From assembly GCF_011075055.1 (NCBI RefSeq), contig NC_058139.1, positions 19,179,584 through 19,243,583 on the forward strand: 64,000 nucleotides of DNA, read 5' to 3'. The translations under genes and the position numbers were made by a program. This stretch comes from Mangifera indica (taxonomy: Eukaryota > Streptophyta > Magnoliopsida > Sapindales > Anacardiaceae). Shown piece after piece: positions 1-18,816 of this stretch (position 1 is the stretch's first letter; every line of letters starts with the position of its first letter). The notes under the pieces were generated by a model. It saw nothing but the letters and a program-made list of their open reading frames with translations, was not told where the DNA came from and searched no databases.

Positions 1-1142
1 ATGGATGTAAACTGTATTTATAGCAGCACCATGTAAAAATGTTATATCCCTGTACATTTCAACTTGTTTTGTTGGCTTGATTTTATCTCAAAATCTTAAT
101 TTTATTAAAAGATCTCAAAATCAATCACATACCGTTTACCTAAGTGTGGCATTTCAGTTTTATTAAGCAATATTTATAGAAGTGGACTAAATATAAACTA
201 TGTAAAGGGGATGATTTGATCTAACTAATGATCAAATTAGTTGATTAATGATCAGATCGATTAACTGTTTAAAAATAATATATAAAATATTTTTATATAA
301 TTTATTATTAAATATATAATTTGACTTATTTAATATTAAAATAAACTTAATTTGATAAATAATATTTATGTTCAAGTTTTTCATAATAAATTTTAAATAA
401 AGATCAATTTTTTATATACATCAAGTTAAACCTGATTTTACATATGAGCTAATTGATTTAGTTAATAGTTGGTAGTTCAACCAGTCAAATTTATCGATCT
501 GGTTCAGTTTTTAAAATTATGTTATTAACTATATTTCATCGACCAACCATGGTTGTGAGAATCGGACCATAGTTGGAACAGCAGTTTAACATTGGTTCTC
601 GGTTTAAGATAGTTCTAAACTAATCAGGTTCAATGAATCATATATAATAAATTTTTTAAAAAAAAATTGTAAAACCTAATTCATTCGACTGTGCATCTTC
701 GGCCTAAACCAAACGCACCCAGCCAACCAAAAAACTTACAGAATTTGACGATATACAACTGTTCTCGATGTTTGTGTCGTTCAGCCCAAGATTGTATCTT
801 CAAATTCTGCTCTTTCTGCCCAAAGTTTACTGTAGATATCGGTGCTTCTTCATCAACTCCACTGCTATGGTCAAGTTTCTCTTCAAACTCATTATGTTGA
901 CTCTCATTTTTTAATATTGTAGAGTCAAAAATCTTGGGGGAAGGATGGTTTTCCCAACTTCCCAAGCAATATTATTATATAATATATTATTTATAATATA
1001 TTACAATATTATTGTATCATATATTATTTTGGCATTTTCAATTTAAGTTGACAGTATAAAATTTAAATTTTATAATCTATTATATAATATACTATAGTAT
1101 TCCCAACCCATAATTTGTGTTTTGTTCAATCTGTTCTTGTGT
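1..1142. other. AT-rich intergenic sequence, no gene
   Basis: No convincing coding frame was found. The short open frames on both strands around 681-965 overlap each other, have no homology I recognise and sit in a slightly less AT-rich patch. The segment at about 430-660 is a degenerate run of 'ggttcagttt / accaaccatggt' type words, as often seen in old hAT-like plant repeats. I can give no boundaries for it. Confidence 0.5.
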
Positions 1143-1252
1143 TTTGTTTAATGTAATAAGTTTGATTTTTGTTTTGATTTGTGTTGTAATAGTTATATTA
1201 TATAATTAATTTGTAATAGTATTTTAACAGGTGTTTTATAGGGTTTTAATTG
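1143..1252 (+). repeat. 110-bp direct repeat, copy 1
   Basis: This segment is nearly identical (about six or seven differences by eye) to 1655-1764. The two copies flank a truncated GGCC-type MULE fragment. It begins with tttgtttaat, which is also what directly follows the element's right end at 1654. Copy 1 therefore looks like the target flank repeated on the wrong side of the element. Confidence 0.8.
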
Positions 1253-1654
1253 ATTTCGTCTTCCCCAACAAAACTCTTCGTCTTTCACGACTTTTTCAAC
1301 ATAGATCAGACTTTCAAATGGGAGGAGAGAGACTGTCGGAGGAAGAGTAAGCTTTGGGAGAGAGAGGTCACTAGCAATAGCACCGGAGATGACGTCGGAG
1401 ATCTGGAAACGAAACTTTAAGGGGAAACTGTCATTTTTTAAAACTTATGCTAGGGGAAACATTTAGTTTTTAAAGTTCAAGAGGCAAAAAGAGATTATAT
1501 TTTAGTTTATTTTTAATATTATAGATAAAATAACGATTTTACCCTTACTACTGTTAATTTTAACTGCGCATAAATGGATATTTGAGATTATCAAAGTTAA
1601 ACGGGGGAAACTTGCAAATACAACATACCTTGGGTGGGAAATAGTCCTTTGGCC
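1253..1654. mobile_element. Right half of a GGCC-type MULE (family A)
   Basis: The segment ends in the family's right terminus, aaatagtcctttggcc, preceded by the conserved words accttgggtgggaa, ttaaggggaaactgtc and gattttaccctta. The same words occur in the same order in the full copies at 4246-5200 and 44073-44861. The left terminal repeat is missing, so this is a truncated copy. No coding capacity is seen. Confidence 0.7.
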
Positions 1655-1764
1655 TTTGTTTAATATAGTAAGTTTGATTTTTGTTTTGATTTGTGTTGTA
1701 ATAGTTATATTGTATAATTAATTTGTAATAGTATTTTAACAAGTGTTTCATAGAGTTTTAATTG
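1655..1764 (+). repeat. 110-bp direct repeat, copy 2
   Basis: This is the second copy of the 1143-1252 sequence and directly follows the right end of the truncated family A element. It starts with the same tttgtttaat word. Confidence 0.8.
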
Positions 1765-3384
1765 AAAATTATACATAGATTAAAATTTAGTGTGTAAAGA
1801 ATATATAATCAGATGTAATTATTTTAAGTTTTTACAAAAACCTAAAATTCAAGTTGGACCGACAAGTTAAAACTATCCGATCGATTTAATCAATTCAATT
1901 AAAAGCAATACTCAAAACGATTCATGCTTTGCTTTGGTTCTTGAAACCTTGGATAAAACATTAGAAATACTCTATTAAAACTAGAATAGCCATACAAAAA
2001 TTCCAATCCTTTTTCCCTATTTGAAAAAGGGCAGTGCCACTACAAAGATATTTATATATGCAATCCTAATCCCTCTAAAGCCATCAACTGTTGACACAAC
2101 TTTTCTAACAACTTTGGGCTGTTAATTTTCTGGGTTTGGCCTTATATCCTTACCTTTTACTGTTCCAGACAGGGTCCTCCACTGCATGTTACGGCCTTGA
2201 TTTCAGCACGTCGTTTTTAGAAGTTGTTTGGTTAAGGGTTATCTTTTAACCAATCAATCCCTTTTGATTTTTTTTTTTAATTAAATGTATATATTAACAG
2301 AAATAAAACGACACTTGAAAAGTTTGACACAACTTAAGCTTGCTCTACTGAAAAAATACCAACACAAAGGTACCGTCAGACAAATATTATAATGATCGAA
2401 ATCATAAATTATCTTCTTTTAAAAAATTATCAAAGTTCCTATCATGATAAGATTCCAGAGAAAAAAATAAATTAATCCCTTTTGATTGGACTTTACTATA
2501 ATTTTGTTTTGAAATAATTGGTAATGTCTAGTTAACAAATACAAAAATCAAAAGCAAAATTTGGATCTATGTGAACATTGAGTCTTCATTAGATTCCTAA
2601 GACAAAGAAAATGTGTACCACTATGCTCTCTTTGTTTATAAATTAATTATAATATAATTTTTAATAAAATATATAATTTAATAATTTAATAATAGTTTAT
2701 AAATGAGTTTAAATAATTAATAAAAATAAATTCAATAAATTTGTTATGGGTTTTAAAGTTTATTGAATTTTTTATGGGAAAGTCCAATAATTTATTATAT
2801 ATTTTTATGTAAATTATAACAAGAGAGGATTTAACCTTTTAGGAGAGGAAAACAAATTACATCAATTTAGATAAATTTTAGGAGTTTTTATGAACTCAAA
2901 AAATATGACACTTGTGGTACTCTTGTAACCCTAAACTAATTTAATTCAATATTTTGTACTCTTTTGTATGTTCACGTAAATAATCTAACATTAACATATA
3001 ACTATTGATTCCATCAATGTTTTCCATTAGTCAATATAGACCCTGCTGCCAAATTGAAAAGCTTTGCAAATGATGAATTGCCTAGTTTGGTTCTCAATTT
3101 CTTTCACTTTCTCACGCTTTCTTAGGGATCAAGCGTCCTATAAGTCTTTTCAAAACTAGAAAGAAAGGAAAATGATCAGTCAACCTTAAAAATTTGAAGC
3201 ATCATACTTCTTTATAAAACAACGTGTACTCACTTTGTATAACAAAGAAAGAAAAATGATTAAGTTCAAGTTTTGATCCGACAGAAGAATGTATAATGAA
3301 GCTAGAGAGAAATAATCTTTGCTCAATTTGATACAATTGTGCTTTCCAACCTTTAATATATGAAAACTATGTGCATTCCCTCCT
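1765..3384. other. Intergenic AT-rich DNA
   Basis: No gene, RNA gene or bounded repeat was recognised. The sequence is plain AT-rich intergenic DNA with short homopolymer runs (for example at about 2270). Confidence 0.5.
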
Positions 3385-3879
3385 TTCTAACGACCGATTT
3401 ATTCCCACCCATAAGCCGACCTTCCCTCCTTCTTCTCCCTCTGCCGGTTGCCTCTCCTTGCTTTGATTTTGCATTTGTTTGAGACAAAGATGACAATCAT
3501 AGATGGAGACCGTCATCTCCATCTCAGACGAAGGAAAAATCAAAGCAAGGAAAGGCAACCGAGGGAGAAGAAAGAGGGAAGGTCGACCGACGGTTGAAAA
3601 AAGTGAGTTGCCAGAGAAGAAAAAATCTAGGTGAAAATAGTCACTTTTCAAACTTTGAAGGAAAAATTGAGGGGAAAAGTGTGAGATTTTCAAATTGAGG
3701 GGGAAATTTTTTGTAAAAGTTTAGCTTTTTAATTTTTTTGTTAAATGACAGTTTTACTTCTAACTCTAACTGAGATTTTTAACAAAAATTTATTTATGGA
3801 TGAGTGTTTGAGTTTTGGAAATTGGAGGGTAAAACTTTGAGATTTCACTATACCTTGGGTAGAAATAAGTCTTTTGACT
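3385..3879. mobile_element. Internally deleted or truncated family A element
   Basis: The right end (about 3840-3879) has the family signature accttgggtagaaataag followed by tcttttgac. Before it come a gttttacttct word and a run of aaagt/aggggaaaag sequence, as in the other copies. A degenerate left end may be the tttattcccaccca word near 3390. The middle is purine/pyrimidine-rich and less AT-rich than its flanks. A 108-codon open frame here on the - strand looks non-coding. No clear target duplication is visible. Confidence 0.5.
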
Positions 3880-3889
3880 ATAAAATATT

Positions 3890-4015
3890 GTATCAATATG
3901 TGATTAAGTAATTTTAAATTAATGATAAAACAACACTAAATTATATGATGATAGATTATTTTATAATCCCAATTAGACATACAAAAGTAATTACACATTT
4001 CATTACTTAAAAGTG
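3890..4015. repeat. Degenerate hairpin MITE (family C)
   Basis: The segment carries the words gtgattaagtaattttaaat and aatgataaaacaacac, followed by atatgatgatag. This is the core order of the dispersed family C repeat, best preserved at 20506-20721. Boundaries are approximate. Confidence 0.35.
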
Positions 4016-4245
4016 AAAACATAAATCCTAATTTAAATTAAGTAATTAGGATTTTATTTACTTATTTTTGTTATGCCTTTAATTATATTTATTTTACATT
4101 TAAAAAACCAATATTATGGATTCACAATTTTGTGTGTCAGCACATGATTAGATATATTCAAAATAGGTACACATAGTTTTATTAAAAAAAAATCTATTTA
4201 TAAAGCATGTAATATATGATTCACAATATTTAGCAAAACAAAAAA

Positions 4246-5200
4246 GGCCAAAAGACAATTTCCCATCCAAGTTTTACCCCAATCTCAAAAACACACCTGC
4301 GACATTTGATAAACCTAAATTCCCACATATGCACTAACTTTTGTTAAAATTTTCTGTTAGAAGTAAAGATAAAATCGTCATTTTACGTTAAACTCTAAAA
4401 ATTTATATAATTTCCCCCTTTAGTTCAGAAAACTAACAATTTTTCCCCAAGATTAAATTTTGAAAAACTATATTTCCCCCCTAATGTTTCAACTTTTCGG
4501 GCGACCTCTCCCTCTCTAACAATCGACAACCTCTAATTGTCCCTCTCCCTTCTTCTGGTCTTATCCTTGTTGAAGAAATCAAAACTTTGTCTGAATGAAC
4601 TCATCTTTGTTGAATCTAGATTAATCGACTAAGATGAGAAATCATCTTCATCTTTGTCTCATTGTCGATTCTAGAAATCGCTTGAAGATTCAGTCTCATC
4701 ATCACTTTAGTCTTATTGTCGCTTGAAGATTTGACCTCATCATCGCTCAACGAAGACGTTTTCTTGTCTTCATTGATTCATTTGGAATCAACAAAGACAA
4801 GAATCGTCTTCATTGATTCATTTGGACGAAGACGATTTGTCTTTGTTTAGATGAAGTTTCGTTTTCTTTACCAAAGATGAGATCGGAAGAAAGGAGAGAG
4901 ACAACCAGATACTGTCAATTGCCAAAGAGGGAGAGATTGCCTGAAAAGTCGAAACCTTGGGGGAAATGCAACTTTTTAAAGTTTAATTATAGAGAAAAAT
5001 TGTTAGTTTTCTAAACTAAGGGGGATAGATGATATAAATTTTTAGAGGTTTAGAGTTTAGTGTAAAACGAAGATTTTACCTTTTTTTCTAACAAAAAATT
5101 TTAATAGAAGTTAGCTTATTAATGAGATTTGAGTTTTTCAACTGTCTTGAATATACTTTTGAGATTAGGTAAAACTTCGATGGGAAATACTTTTTAGGCC
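4246..5200. mobile_element. Full-length GGCC-type MULE derivative (family A)
   Basis: This 955-bp element begins ggccaaaagacaatttcccat and ends in the inverted form, atgggaaatac then tttttaggcc. The inverted arms are long (about 250 bp), with matching words such as aattttctgttagaagtaa and ttcaacttttcgg against their complements on the right side. It is flanked by 9-bp target duplications that differ at one base: aacaaaaaa (4237-4245) and aataaaaaa (5201-5209). A 9-bp duplication with long terminal inverted repeats indicates a non-autonomous Mutator-like element. The interior (about 4560-4870) is less AT-rich and contains a short tandem duplication of the word tcttcattgattcatttgga. No protein is encoded. 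Confidence 0.8.
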
Positions 5201-5359
5201 AATAAAAAATGATCCATAATCCAAATTGAGTAGACCTTCCTATACGTAGCAACCATTACTTAGATAGAAAATTCCTCACCACATTATAAGAAATAGACTC
5301 GTACTTGAAAAAGAGCATAGTGCGTGGGAAATATAGCAACATTTTGAACAGTATATTTT

Positions 5360-5751
5360 TAGGGGTGTTTCAAGTTTTCTGACAATCCAGTCAAATATAT
5401 TTTGAACTAAAATCCCAATCAGAAAAATAAATTATTTAAAAAATTAATTCAAATATCAGTTTAAAAATATAAAAAACCTAATTTTTTTATTCGATTATTG
5501 ATTTATCTATTTTTTAAATTGATTAATCGAGTCGAATTGATTTTAAAAAATTAAATAAGAAATTAACGAAATATTGAACCTATTTAAAAAAAAAAAGATA
5601 AAAGTAGGATGATTCTTTAGAATTTGGTTCAAAATCAATTAATTAAAAATTTGATTTAGTTAACTAGTATATGATTTTCTCTTAACAAAAAATTTAATTC
5701 AATTTAAAATATTGTGAAATTACTTCGATTAACTAGTTTTAAATACCCCTA
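5360..5751. mobile_element. hAT-like small non-autonomous element
   Basis: The left end taggggtgtttcaag and the right end aaatacccccta-like sequence (aaatacccct then a) form short inverted repeats of the common plant hAT type (TAGGGGTG...). The interior is degenerate 'ggttcaaaat/aattgatt' sequence without an ORF. I could not find a matching 8-bp target duplication, so the boundaries and class are tentative. Confidence 0.45.
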
Positions 5752-6347
5752 TTTTCATATTATTTAGGGTTTAAGCTTCGTTAGGTTGAAAGTGATTTAA
5801 CATTAAATTCCCAAAAATCTCTCGTTTCAAATATTTCAAATTTTATTTAGAATTGTCTTGATTCAATATTTACCCAATTATATATTCAAATTAGATCAAT
5901 TGATGATAAGTGATTTTTGGGTTATTAATTCATAAATCCCAACTTCAGCTCTTCCTGTCCATGTTTCAAAAGTCAATTAATGGTTCAAATATTTCATAAG
6001 AGTCTTGGGCTTTAAATTCCAAAAAAAGAATTTTAATATAGGGTAATTAAAAATTTTGCTATTAAAATAAGTGTTTATATAAAAAGATAATACATTTAAA
6101 CGCTTAAACATTTATATCATAATAGCTATTGAATCTTAAAAATAATTTTATGTTAGTGTTAGATGTATGGTTCCTTGGCTTCGTTAATTATTTATTTGTG
6201 AATTAACTTTTGTAATCTACAATTTGAAAATCAAATTATATAAAACCTGAATATAGATTATCGAGGATAGATGAGTTACTCTTTTTGATATAATGACGTA
6301 ATTAGCAAAAATTTATAGGAAGAGCGAACAAACAAATAATAATTTAT

Positions 6348-6831
6348 GAAAAATTATATTAAATACCCATTTTACTCATTCATTAAGTAAAAATGTCCAT
6401 TTTTCTTATTTTTAAGCAAAAATGCTATAAATTTTTTTAAAAATACTAAAATTACCATTCACCACATCTATATAAACTCTCTCACTCACTTTTATTATAC
6501 ACACTTCTCATAATACTCAGACAATCACTTTCACTCTTATTTTTACTCAATATCAATTACTATGGATTCGTTCAGACGGAATAATAAATTGATTTAAATA
6601 AGAGTAGAGAAGATGTACTAACCTTCTTTGTCATTTTCGGTGGTCAAAAAACATGAAAATCAACGAAAATCTCTTTTACCCGTGGGAAAATAACATGGAA
6701 AATAAGAAAAAATATTAGTTTATATATAGAGGCAGTTTGGGCATTTCACAAAAAGGGTATTTTTACTTAACCCTAATTGTTTTGGACAATTTTAAGTAGA
6801 CCCCTTAATTTAAGGTATTTATTAATTTCCC
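6348..6831. mobile_element. Small MULE derivative (family B) upstream of CUL1
   Basis: This 484-bp element is flanked by a perfect 9-bp target duplication, ataatttat (6339-6347 and 6832-6840). Its right end, aattaatttccc-like (ttattaatttccc), matches the ends of the large MULEs at 22867-26557 and 45874-53267. The left end (gaaaaattatattaaata) is mutated. Two interior stretches resemble subterminal regions of the 22867-26557 element: a TATA box with leader (ctatataaactctc), and a segment beginning near 6606 (actaaccttctttgtcattt) that resembles 26300-26330. It is therefore best read as an internal-deletion derivative. No protein is encoded. Confidence 0.8.
6470..6483 (+). promoter_or_regulatory. 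TATA-box-like site inside the MULE derivative
   Basis: A ctatataaactctc word sits within the element 6348-6831 and points toward CUL1, about 400 bp before the likely CUL1 transcript start. The large related MULE has a similar box (tatatataaacc) ahead of its transposase. Its use as a promoter is inferred. Confidence 0.35.
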
Positions 6832-7002
6832 ATAATTTATATACTTTAATTAATTTAAATATATTATTAAAATTAAAAAATGTAATAAAAGAGGATCCGA
6901 AACCGAAAGGAGCCCCACATTTGTTCACTCTGTCTACTCGAGAGAAAACCTGGCTTCGGCCAGTCTACCACTCACTCTTGCTCCGATTTCGTTTCAATTC
7001 AG

Positions 7003-7654
7003 GTCTTTACCTTTTCGATTTATATCGTCTTTTTGGTTATAAACCAGTTCGCCTTTGTTTTTTTAATCTGTTTTTCTTGTTTGTTTTTTCTTGTGATCTG
7101 TTTTTTGTTTGTGTTTCTTCTTTTCGAATCTTTCCCTAATTTTGGAGCGGTGAATTTCAATTGAGCTTCGATTCGACTAGGTTTTGTCTCGGAGGAGTTC
7201 AATCTTAGGCTTTTTTGTTTGGTTTCCGAGGATATAATGCAAATTAGCTTAAGCACTTGCGGTAGCTACTACAAGTGTCGTAATTTGAAGTGATGATTAA
7301 GCCTTCTTTGTTTATTTTAGCTTCAAAAGACATTTTTAGGGTTCTTTGATTGTTGGTTTCAGAGCTAGGAATGGACAATTTATGAGAACTCTCGAATTAG
7401 GTGTGTGTTAGCTTTTGTCTATATATATGAGACGTAGTTAGGGTTTCTGTGACGGGAATGACGTGAATTTGTGTTGATTTCTCACTAGAATCTAATTGAG
7501 TTCTTGGTACTATGGTTTTGAGTTGCTATAGTTTAGGGTTTATTTTGGTTTTTTCTTTTCTTGATTGAGTTGTGATTAGGTTTTGGTGTGTACTGAGAGT
7601 AATTTCCATTATGATTTTGAGCTGGTATGAGGGTTGATTGTTTCAATTTTGCAG
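7003..7654 (+). other. CUL1: Intron in the CUL1 5' leader
   Basis: The leader exon (starting about 6885, less AT-rich and without ATG) ends tttcaattcag before a gtcttt donor. The acceptor is tttcaattttgcag at 7654, 41 bp before the start codon. The 652-bp intron is T-rich, as expected for a plant intron. Leader introns in constitutively expressed plant genes often raise expression; that role here is inferred. Confidence 0.7.
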
Positions 7655-7695
7655 ATTCTGGGTTTTCTCGGAATTGAGAATTAGTGTTTGGGAAT

Positions 7696-13782
<6,087 letters not shown>

Positions 13783-14262
13783 TCTGGCCTGGGTTCAACA
13801 TGAAGTGATGACTTATTGCCTCTGGAAATAGGGCATATAAAACAGCCACTGCCATAACGAGTGCCATGGTTGGTGATTACCTTGGAGGGAGAGCTTTGAT
13901 GCTTGTAAATTATATCGGTGGAGCCAGTCGTGGAGAACAACTATAGATTGTAAACCGGTGGTGGAGAAATTGTTAAGTTGAGCAAAGGAATCACGCAGGT
14001 ATGCAAAAGTCCATTTCATGAGGTTGTTGTTTGTGATTTTACATCGTTGGTTTCTTCCAATGCGAGATGTGTAATGAAAATTGCATTTTGATTGTAAGGT
14101 AAAGAAGTATGAGGTGAATGTCTTTCTTCCAATGCGAGAAACGCTTTTAATTCCTAGGAAGAAATGCAATGACCAAACTAGGAACGAGGAACATTGGTAT
14201 TTAGAGCCTAGAAGAAATGGTTGACAAAATTTCAAATTAAATAAAACTATTTTGTGTTTTAA
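13783..14262 (+). terminator. CUL1 3' UTR and polyadenylation region
   Basis: The less AT-rich sequence after the TAA stop runs to a candidate polyadenylation signal, aataaa, at 14240-14245. After that the base composition drops to intergenic AT content. The region contains two copies of the word tttcttccaatgcgaga, about 72 bp apart (near 14050 and 14122). The antisense open frames here are shadows. Confidence 0.55.
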
Positions 14263-17200
14263 ATTAAAGTGAAAAATTACATTCTAGTTTAGTTTGATTC
14301 ATGGTTTGGGTTTATAAAAATAAAATTTAATATTGTTAGTGCAAGATGTTTTTAATCACGTTTTAAATATTGTTTTTATAAATCTATTTATAAAGTTTTT
14401 AGAATTTTAATTATTTTTGGTGTTAATAATATTTTAAGCTTGACATATTAAGAATTACAGATAAATATTATTGTCTACATAATTAAATATATTGGTAATT
14501 GTAAGTAAGGTGAAGCGTACGTCAATATGTGACGGGACAACTTTAAATCTTGATTTAAAACAATATAATTTTTGTATTCATTTTTTATTAATCTTTTTGT
14601 TTTATTGATTTGTATCAAAATTTTTTAGATTTACGAATGCGGTAAGTTGAATATTTCTAAAATTTGAACTTGGATTCAACTAGATATGATAGAGTCATAA
14701 AAGGTTGGTTTTGACACAATTCATTGTGCCTAGGGGTTGGGTTATGCATAGACATACTAATTAACAAGCCCCTTACACATAAATAGATTATATTGTATTT
14801 AGTTGATTATATTGTATTATACTATATAATTATTTTAAATATTTTTTTAAAAATATTTTATATTTTTATGTTTTCATAAATTTAAAAAACCCCTTACAGA
14901 TAAATAGATTAGGAAATATGAATGTTGAAGAGCGTACATATTTTTAATAAAATATAATTTATGACTAAATATATACAATATGCTCCATTAGTGGAAAAAA
15001 AAAAAACAATATATGTATATGTATATTTTATAGTTTGATTTGATTTAAAAGTACAAACCACTTTAATAACAATCTAAACTATAAACATTTTTGTACTTAA
15101 ATTAATCCGTTTCGAACCCAAATAAATTAAACCATAAATTTCAAATAATTCGATCTATTCTACCATTCAGTTCGTTTTATTCAAACCCTCTTGATGGGAA
15201 CAAGGAATATGCATCAAAGAAGGTTGTGTGACCTGCCACACTTGTGAAATAAAACTTTAAAGGAGCATTAGAACTTAAGGGATAAAATCTAGGTTTCAGT
15301 CTCTTCTACGCTTATGAAACGTGGATTCCAACTTTCTTTAAAAAATAAATAAATACATAAAGCTTGTGTGACGTTGGAAAGCATTTGAAAAATGGAAGTA
15401 GGTTTCAGCAAGATATGGAACCTGAAAATTATATTTTATTTTGTTACCAATGTTACACGGCAACTTTCCCAATATTAAACATTTATTTTCCAGTACAAAA
15501 GGAGTAGCCGTCATCAATTGTTTTGCATTCTGTTCTGCCTGCATTATCATTAAGGCTGCAAATTTTCGAAGGCCCTTTTTCAATTATTTTTCCAACCTAC
15601 GACATTTTGATAATTGCTCTTGTCACTTTGTCAGGTTCAAGTGTTTCTACCTTTACACATTTTTTTAAGCATGAGGCTTGAAGAAGTGGGAATTTCATTG
15701 ATTCGATGAATGTGCTTCAAAATGGAAGTGAATGAACCAAAATCAACGGTTCTCTTTAGCCTTATTGGCTCCCTCCTTCACTCTTACAAAATGCTGCTCC
15801 ACTTTTCGCAGATCAGGTTAATTTTATATTATTATTAAATGAACCTAAAGAAGAGTTTGAAAGACAGAAGGAAAGGAGTAGGCTATGTACCCACAATTAC
15901 TGATGATAATGGCAAGTTGGGAACAGCTTGCGTGAGCTCTTGGTTCTCTATTAGTGGGTTGCCAAATTCATGGCATATGTTTGACTCAAGCTTAGCTTAA
16001 ACCAGTTCTGCTGTTGCATCTTTTTTTTTTCCTCTCTTTAAACATGGTTCCTAGATTGCTGGCCCCTCTCCACTCTCCATTTTTATGTCGCAATCCAAAA
16101 GTCATACTTATCTTGATTAACATTTTTGTTTCAATATCATTTGTTTGCTTTTAAGCACTGTAACTCAAAATATATCTCGACAACTTATCTTAGCATTCTC
16201 AACAATATAGGATTCACGTATAAACTCAATATTTCTCATGCTTTGTTAATATGAGGTTTAACTGAGGATGTTACAATGACAAAACTTTGTTGAATTCTAT
16301 AAAAGAAATGAATGTTATACTCTTAAATAAATCTCATATCAAAAAAATATATGAGAGATACTGGGTTTATATATATATATTCTATGTCACTTACGGATAC
16401 TAAGATTAAACTGATTAGTTAACCCATAAACTATTAAGATGTCAAAGTAAAATCATAATAAACTGTATATCTAATATATATATATAAAATAAATCAGATT
16501 ATCAAAACAGGAATATTACGTCTTTTCCATTCCTAGTGTATAATATCACTTCTAAATCTTATGAAGTGGTGTACGTGGCCATATCCTTTTTCAACTGTCA
16601 TCTTGCACCATTATTTTCCTTATTTTCCTTATCACTTCATTTGTCATTGGGAATTTTGATGTGCTAGACAGAAAACAAACAAAGAAAAAAAAAAAAAAAG
16701 GAAAATTCAGCAAGTGTTATTTATCTTCACGAAACAACAGGAGTATAATTTTCTCTTTGACCCTTTTACAGGGAAACAATGCGTCACCGAATCTTTTCCC
16801 GATGCGTTGGGTAATTGATTGTAGTGGAGTGGAGTTAATCATCCTCATGTTGCTTAAAATATTTTCAACTTTCCTCTTCAGTGCCCTCTTCTTCTTCTTC
16901 TTTTTTAATTTTTCTTCGTTTGGATTCTCTCCACTAACTTCATTGCATCATCATCTTCCTCCTCGACTCACTCAGCTTTACTTCTTATCTGCTTCTTCTC
17001 TTTTCTAGAATTTAATCCCACTAATTTCATTGCATCATCGTTTCTTTTGCTAATCATTTTATCAACTTGACACATTAATTATGTTTAAAAAATAAAAACT
17101 TTTTAATTCGAATATAATTTTGTTAAACTCTTAGGATCGAAGAATTTACAAATTATATCGTTTTTTCTTAATGAATGTCGTCGAAATACGATATTTTTAA

Positions 17201-18659
17201 TAATATTGTTTTATACAATAGTTAATATTATGTTTACACTTAAATCAAAAGTTTGTCGAGATATTAAACTGAGAAAAGTTAATAAGGCTATTTTATATCT
17301 TTTAAGTTTTATAAAACCAAATTCTTACACGTCGTTAATTGAATAAATAGGTAAATCATTTGCATGGATTTTTATATTTTTAATTTTTTTCTTCCTTTTT
17401 CTATTTTTACCTTTTCTCCTTATTCTTTTTACTTCTTTTCCTTCATTTTTTTTATTTCCCTTCTCAAAAGTTTGGAGAGAAAATTATGACTTTTAAAAAT
17501 ATTAGGGGTGTTAATAAGGATTTTAGGGGGTTTTTAGAAATTGAAAAATTTTTGGGTGTTTTTCGAATTTTTATAATCTTAAACGCCTTTCAATAGTTTG
17601 AAAAAATATTTTAAAATTGATTGGAGTTTTGATATTTTTTATAATTGTAAATGATAATTTTTTTAACTGATAAAAATATATTAATAATTTGATATTTTTA
17701 TTACGTGTTAATAATAATTTTGTAATTTCAATAAAAAAGCAAAATAGTAATGTTTAAAAAAACCAAATAGATTCATTAACAAAAATAGACGACAAGTAAA
17801 AATTTGACTTTTTGAAATTTAAAGAGTAAAAACTTGTTATTTCATCAAACCTTGGGTGGAAAATAGTCATTTAGTCATGTAAAAAATTATATATTTGAAT
17901 TATGAAAGAAAATTTATAATGATTAATTTATGTTATGCTTGTTCTACATACATACATGACATTAGATGTGATGAATGTTTGAGTTGAAGTTTGTGCTCTA
18001 CTTGTTCTTTGGATTCATATGTCACCTCAACTTAGAATCATCAATCACAAGTTGCTTAGTTAGTGCATTCCATCAAAACCAATAATATGTAGGGTTTAAC
18101 CAACATGGATACATGATTGGATGAGGATCTTTTCTCCTCAACCACCTAGGAAAAGCTTTATTGATTTCCCTTGCTTCAACAATCGATGGAAGATATTGTT
18201 ATACGGTAGTTTCTTATCTATGAAGTATCTATCTGAGAAACGATCATTTGTATAAATGATACTTTGTACCTCAACCAACAGATAAAAATTCCTCACCCAT
18301 AAGATAAAATTTGTTAATTAACTTATTTTTCGTTTTATCTGTCCACGATGAAAATTAATAGTTTTCTAAGGTATCAATTTTCGGTCATTATGTTATTCGC
18401 TAATGTCACTTATTAAGAAATTATTATTTAAATTTAAATTTTAATATAATTGTTAGGATTGTAACCACTCTCTCTCATCCTTTAAATAAAAAAATTTATT
18501 GGGATAGAGAGGAAGAGAACAGGCAATGATAGAAAAATTCAATGCTTAAGATTAAATAAATTTTATGATTAGGCGAGGATGCTCTTGTAAAATAAATATA
18601 CTTATTCCCTTTATAACTCTTGTCCTCATTGAATTTTTCTTAGGACACTTTCTTGTAAT
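14263..18659. other. Long intergenic region, no gene
   Basis: No supported gene or RNA gene was found. Features noticed: a repeated word ccccttacacataaatagatta near 14770 with a variant near 14890; a purine run at 16683-16700; and CT-rich tracts near 16880-17000 and 17390-17465. The open frames at 15338-15668 and 16661-17008 lack recognisable domains, and the latter is low complexity. Confidence 0.5.
17490..17873. mobile_element. Probable family A fragment (right end)
   Basis: It ends accttgggtggaaaatagtc then atttagtc, a mutated version of the family A right terminus (...gggaaatagtcttttggcc). The 300 bp before it are highly AT-rich and only loosely resemble the other copies. The left boundary is a guess. 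Confidence 0.4.
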
Positions 18660-18816
18660 TTTTAAACTAGAGGTGTGCACGGTCTGGTTTGAGAGATTTT
18701 TCAAACTAAACTGAAAAAAACAGTTTGAAAAATTTTCAAATCAAACCAAACTATTTTAGCTTTCAAACCAAATTGAAAAAATACAGTTTGTTTCAATTTG
18801 AATTTTAGTTTGAACA

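Noticed and set aside
13813..14235. 140-codon - strand frame overlapping the CUL1 3' end
   Set aside because: Antisense to the CUL1 3' UTR, with no domain; treated as a shadow.
16661..17008. 115-codon frame with Lys-run and Phe-run
   Set aside because: Low complexity, non-ATG context and no homology recognised.
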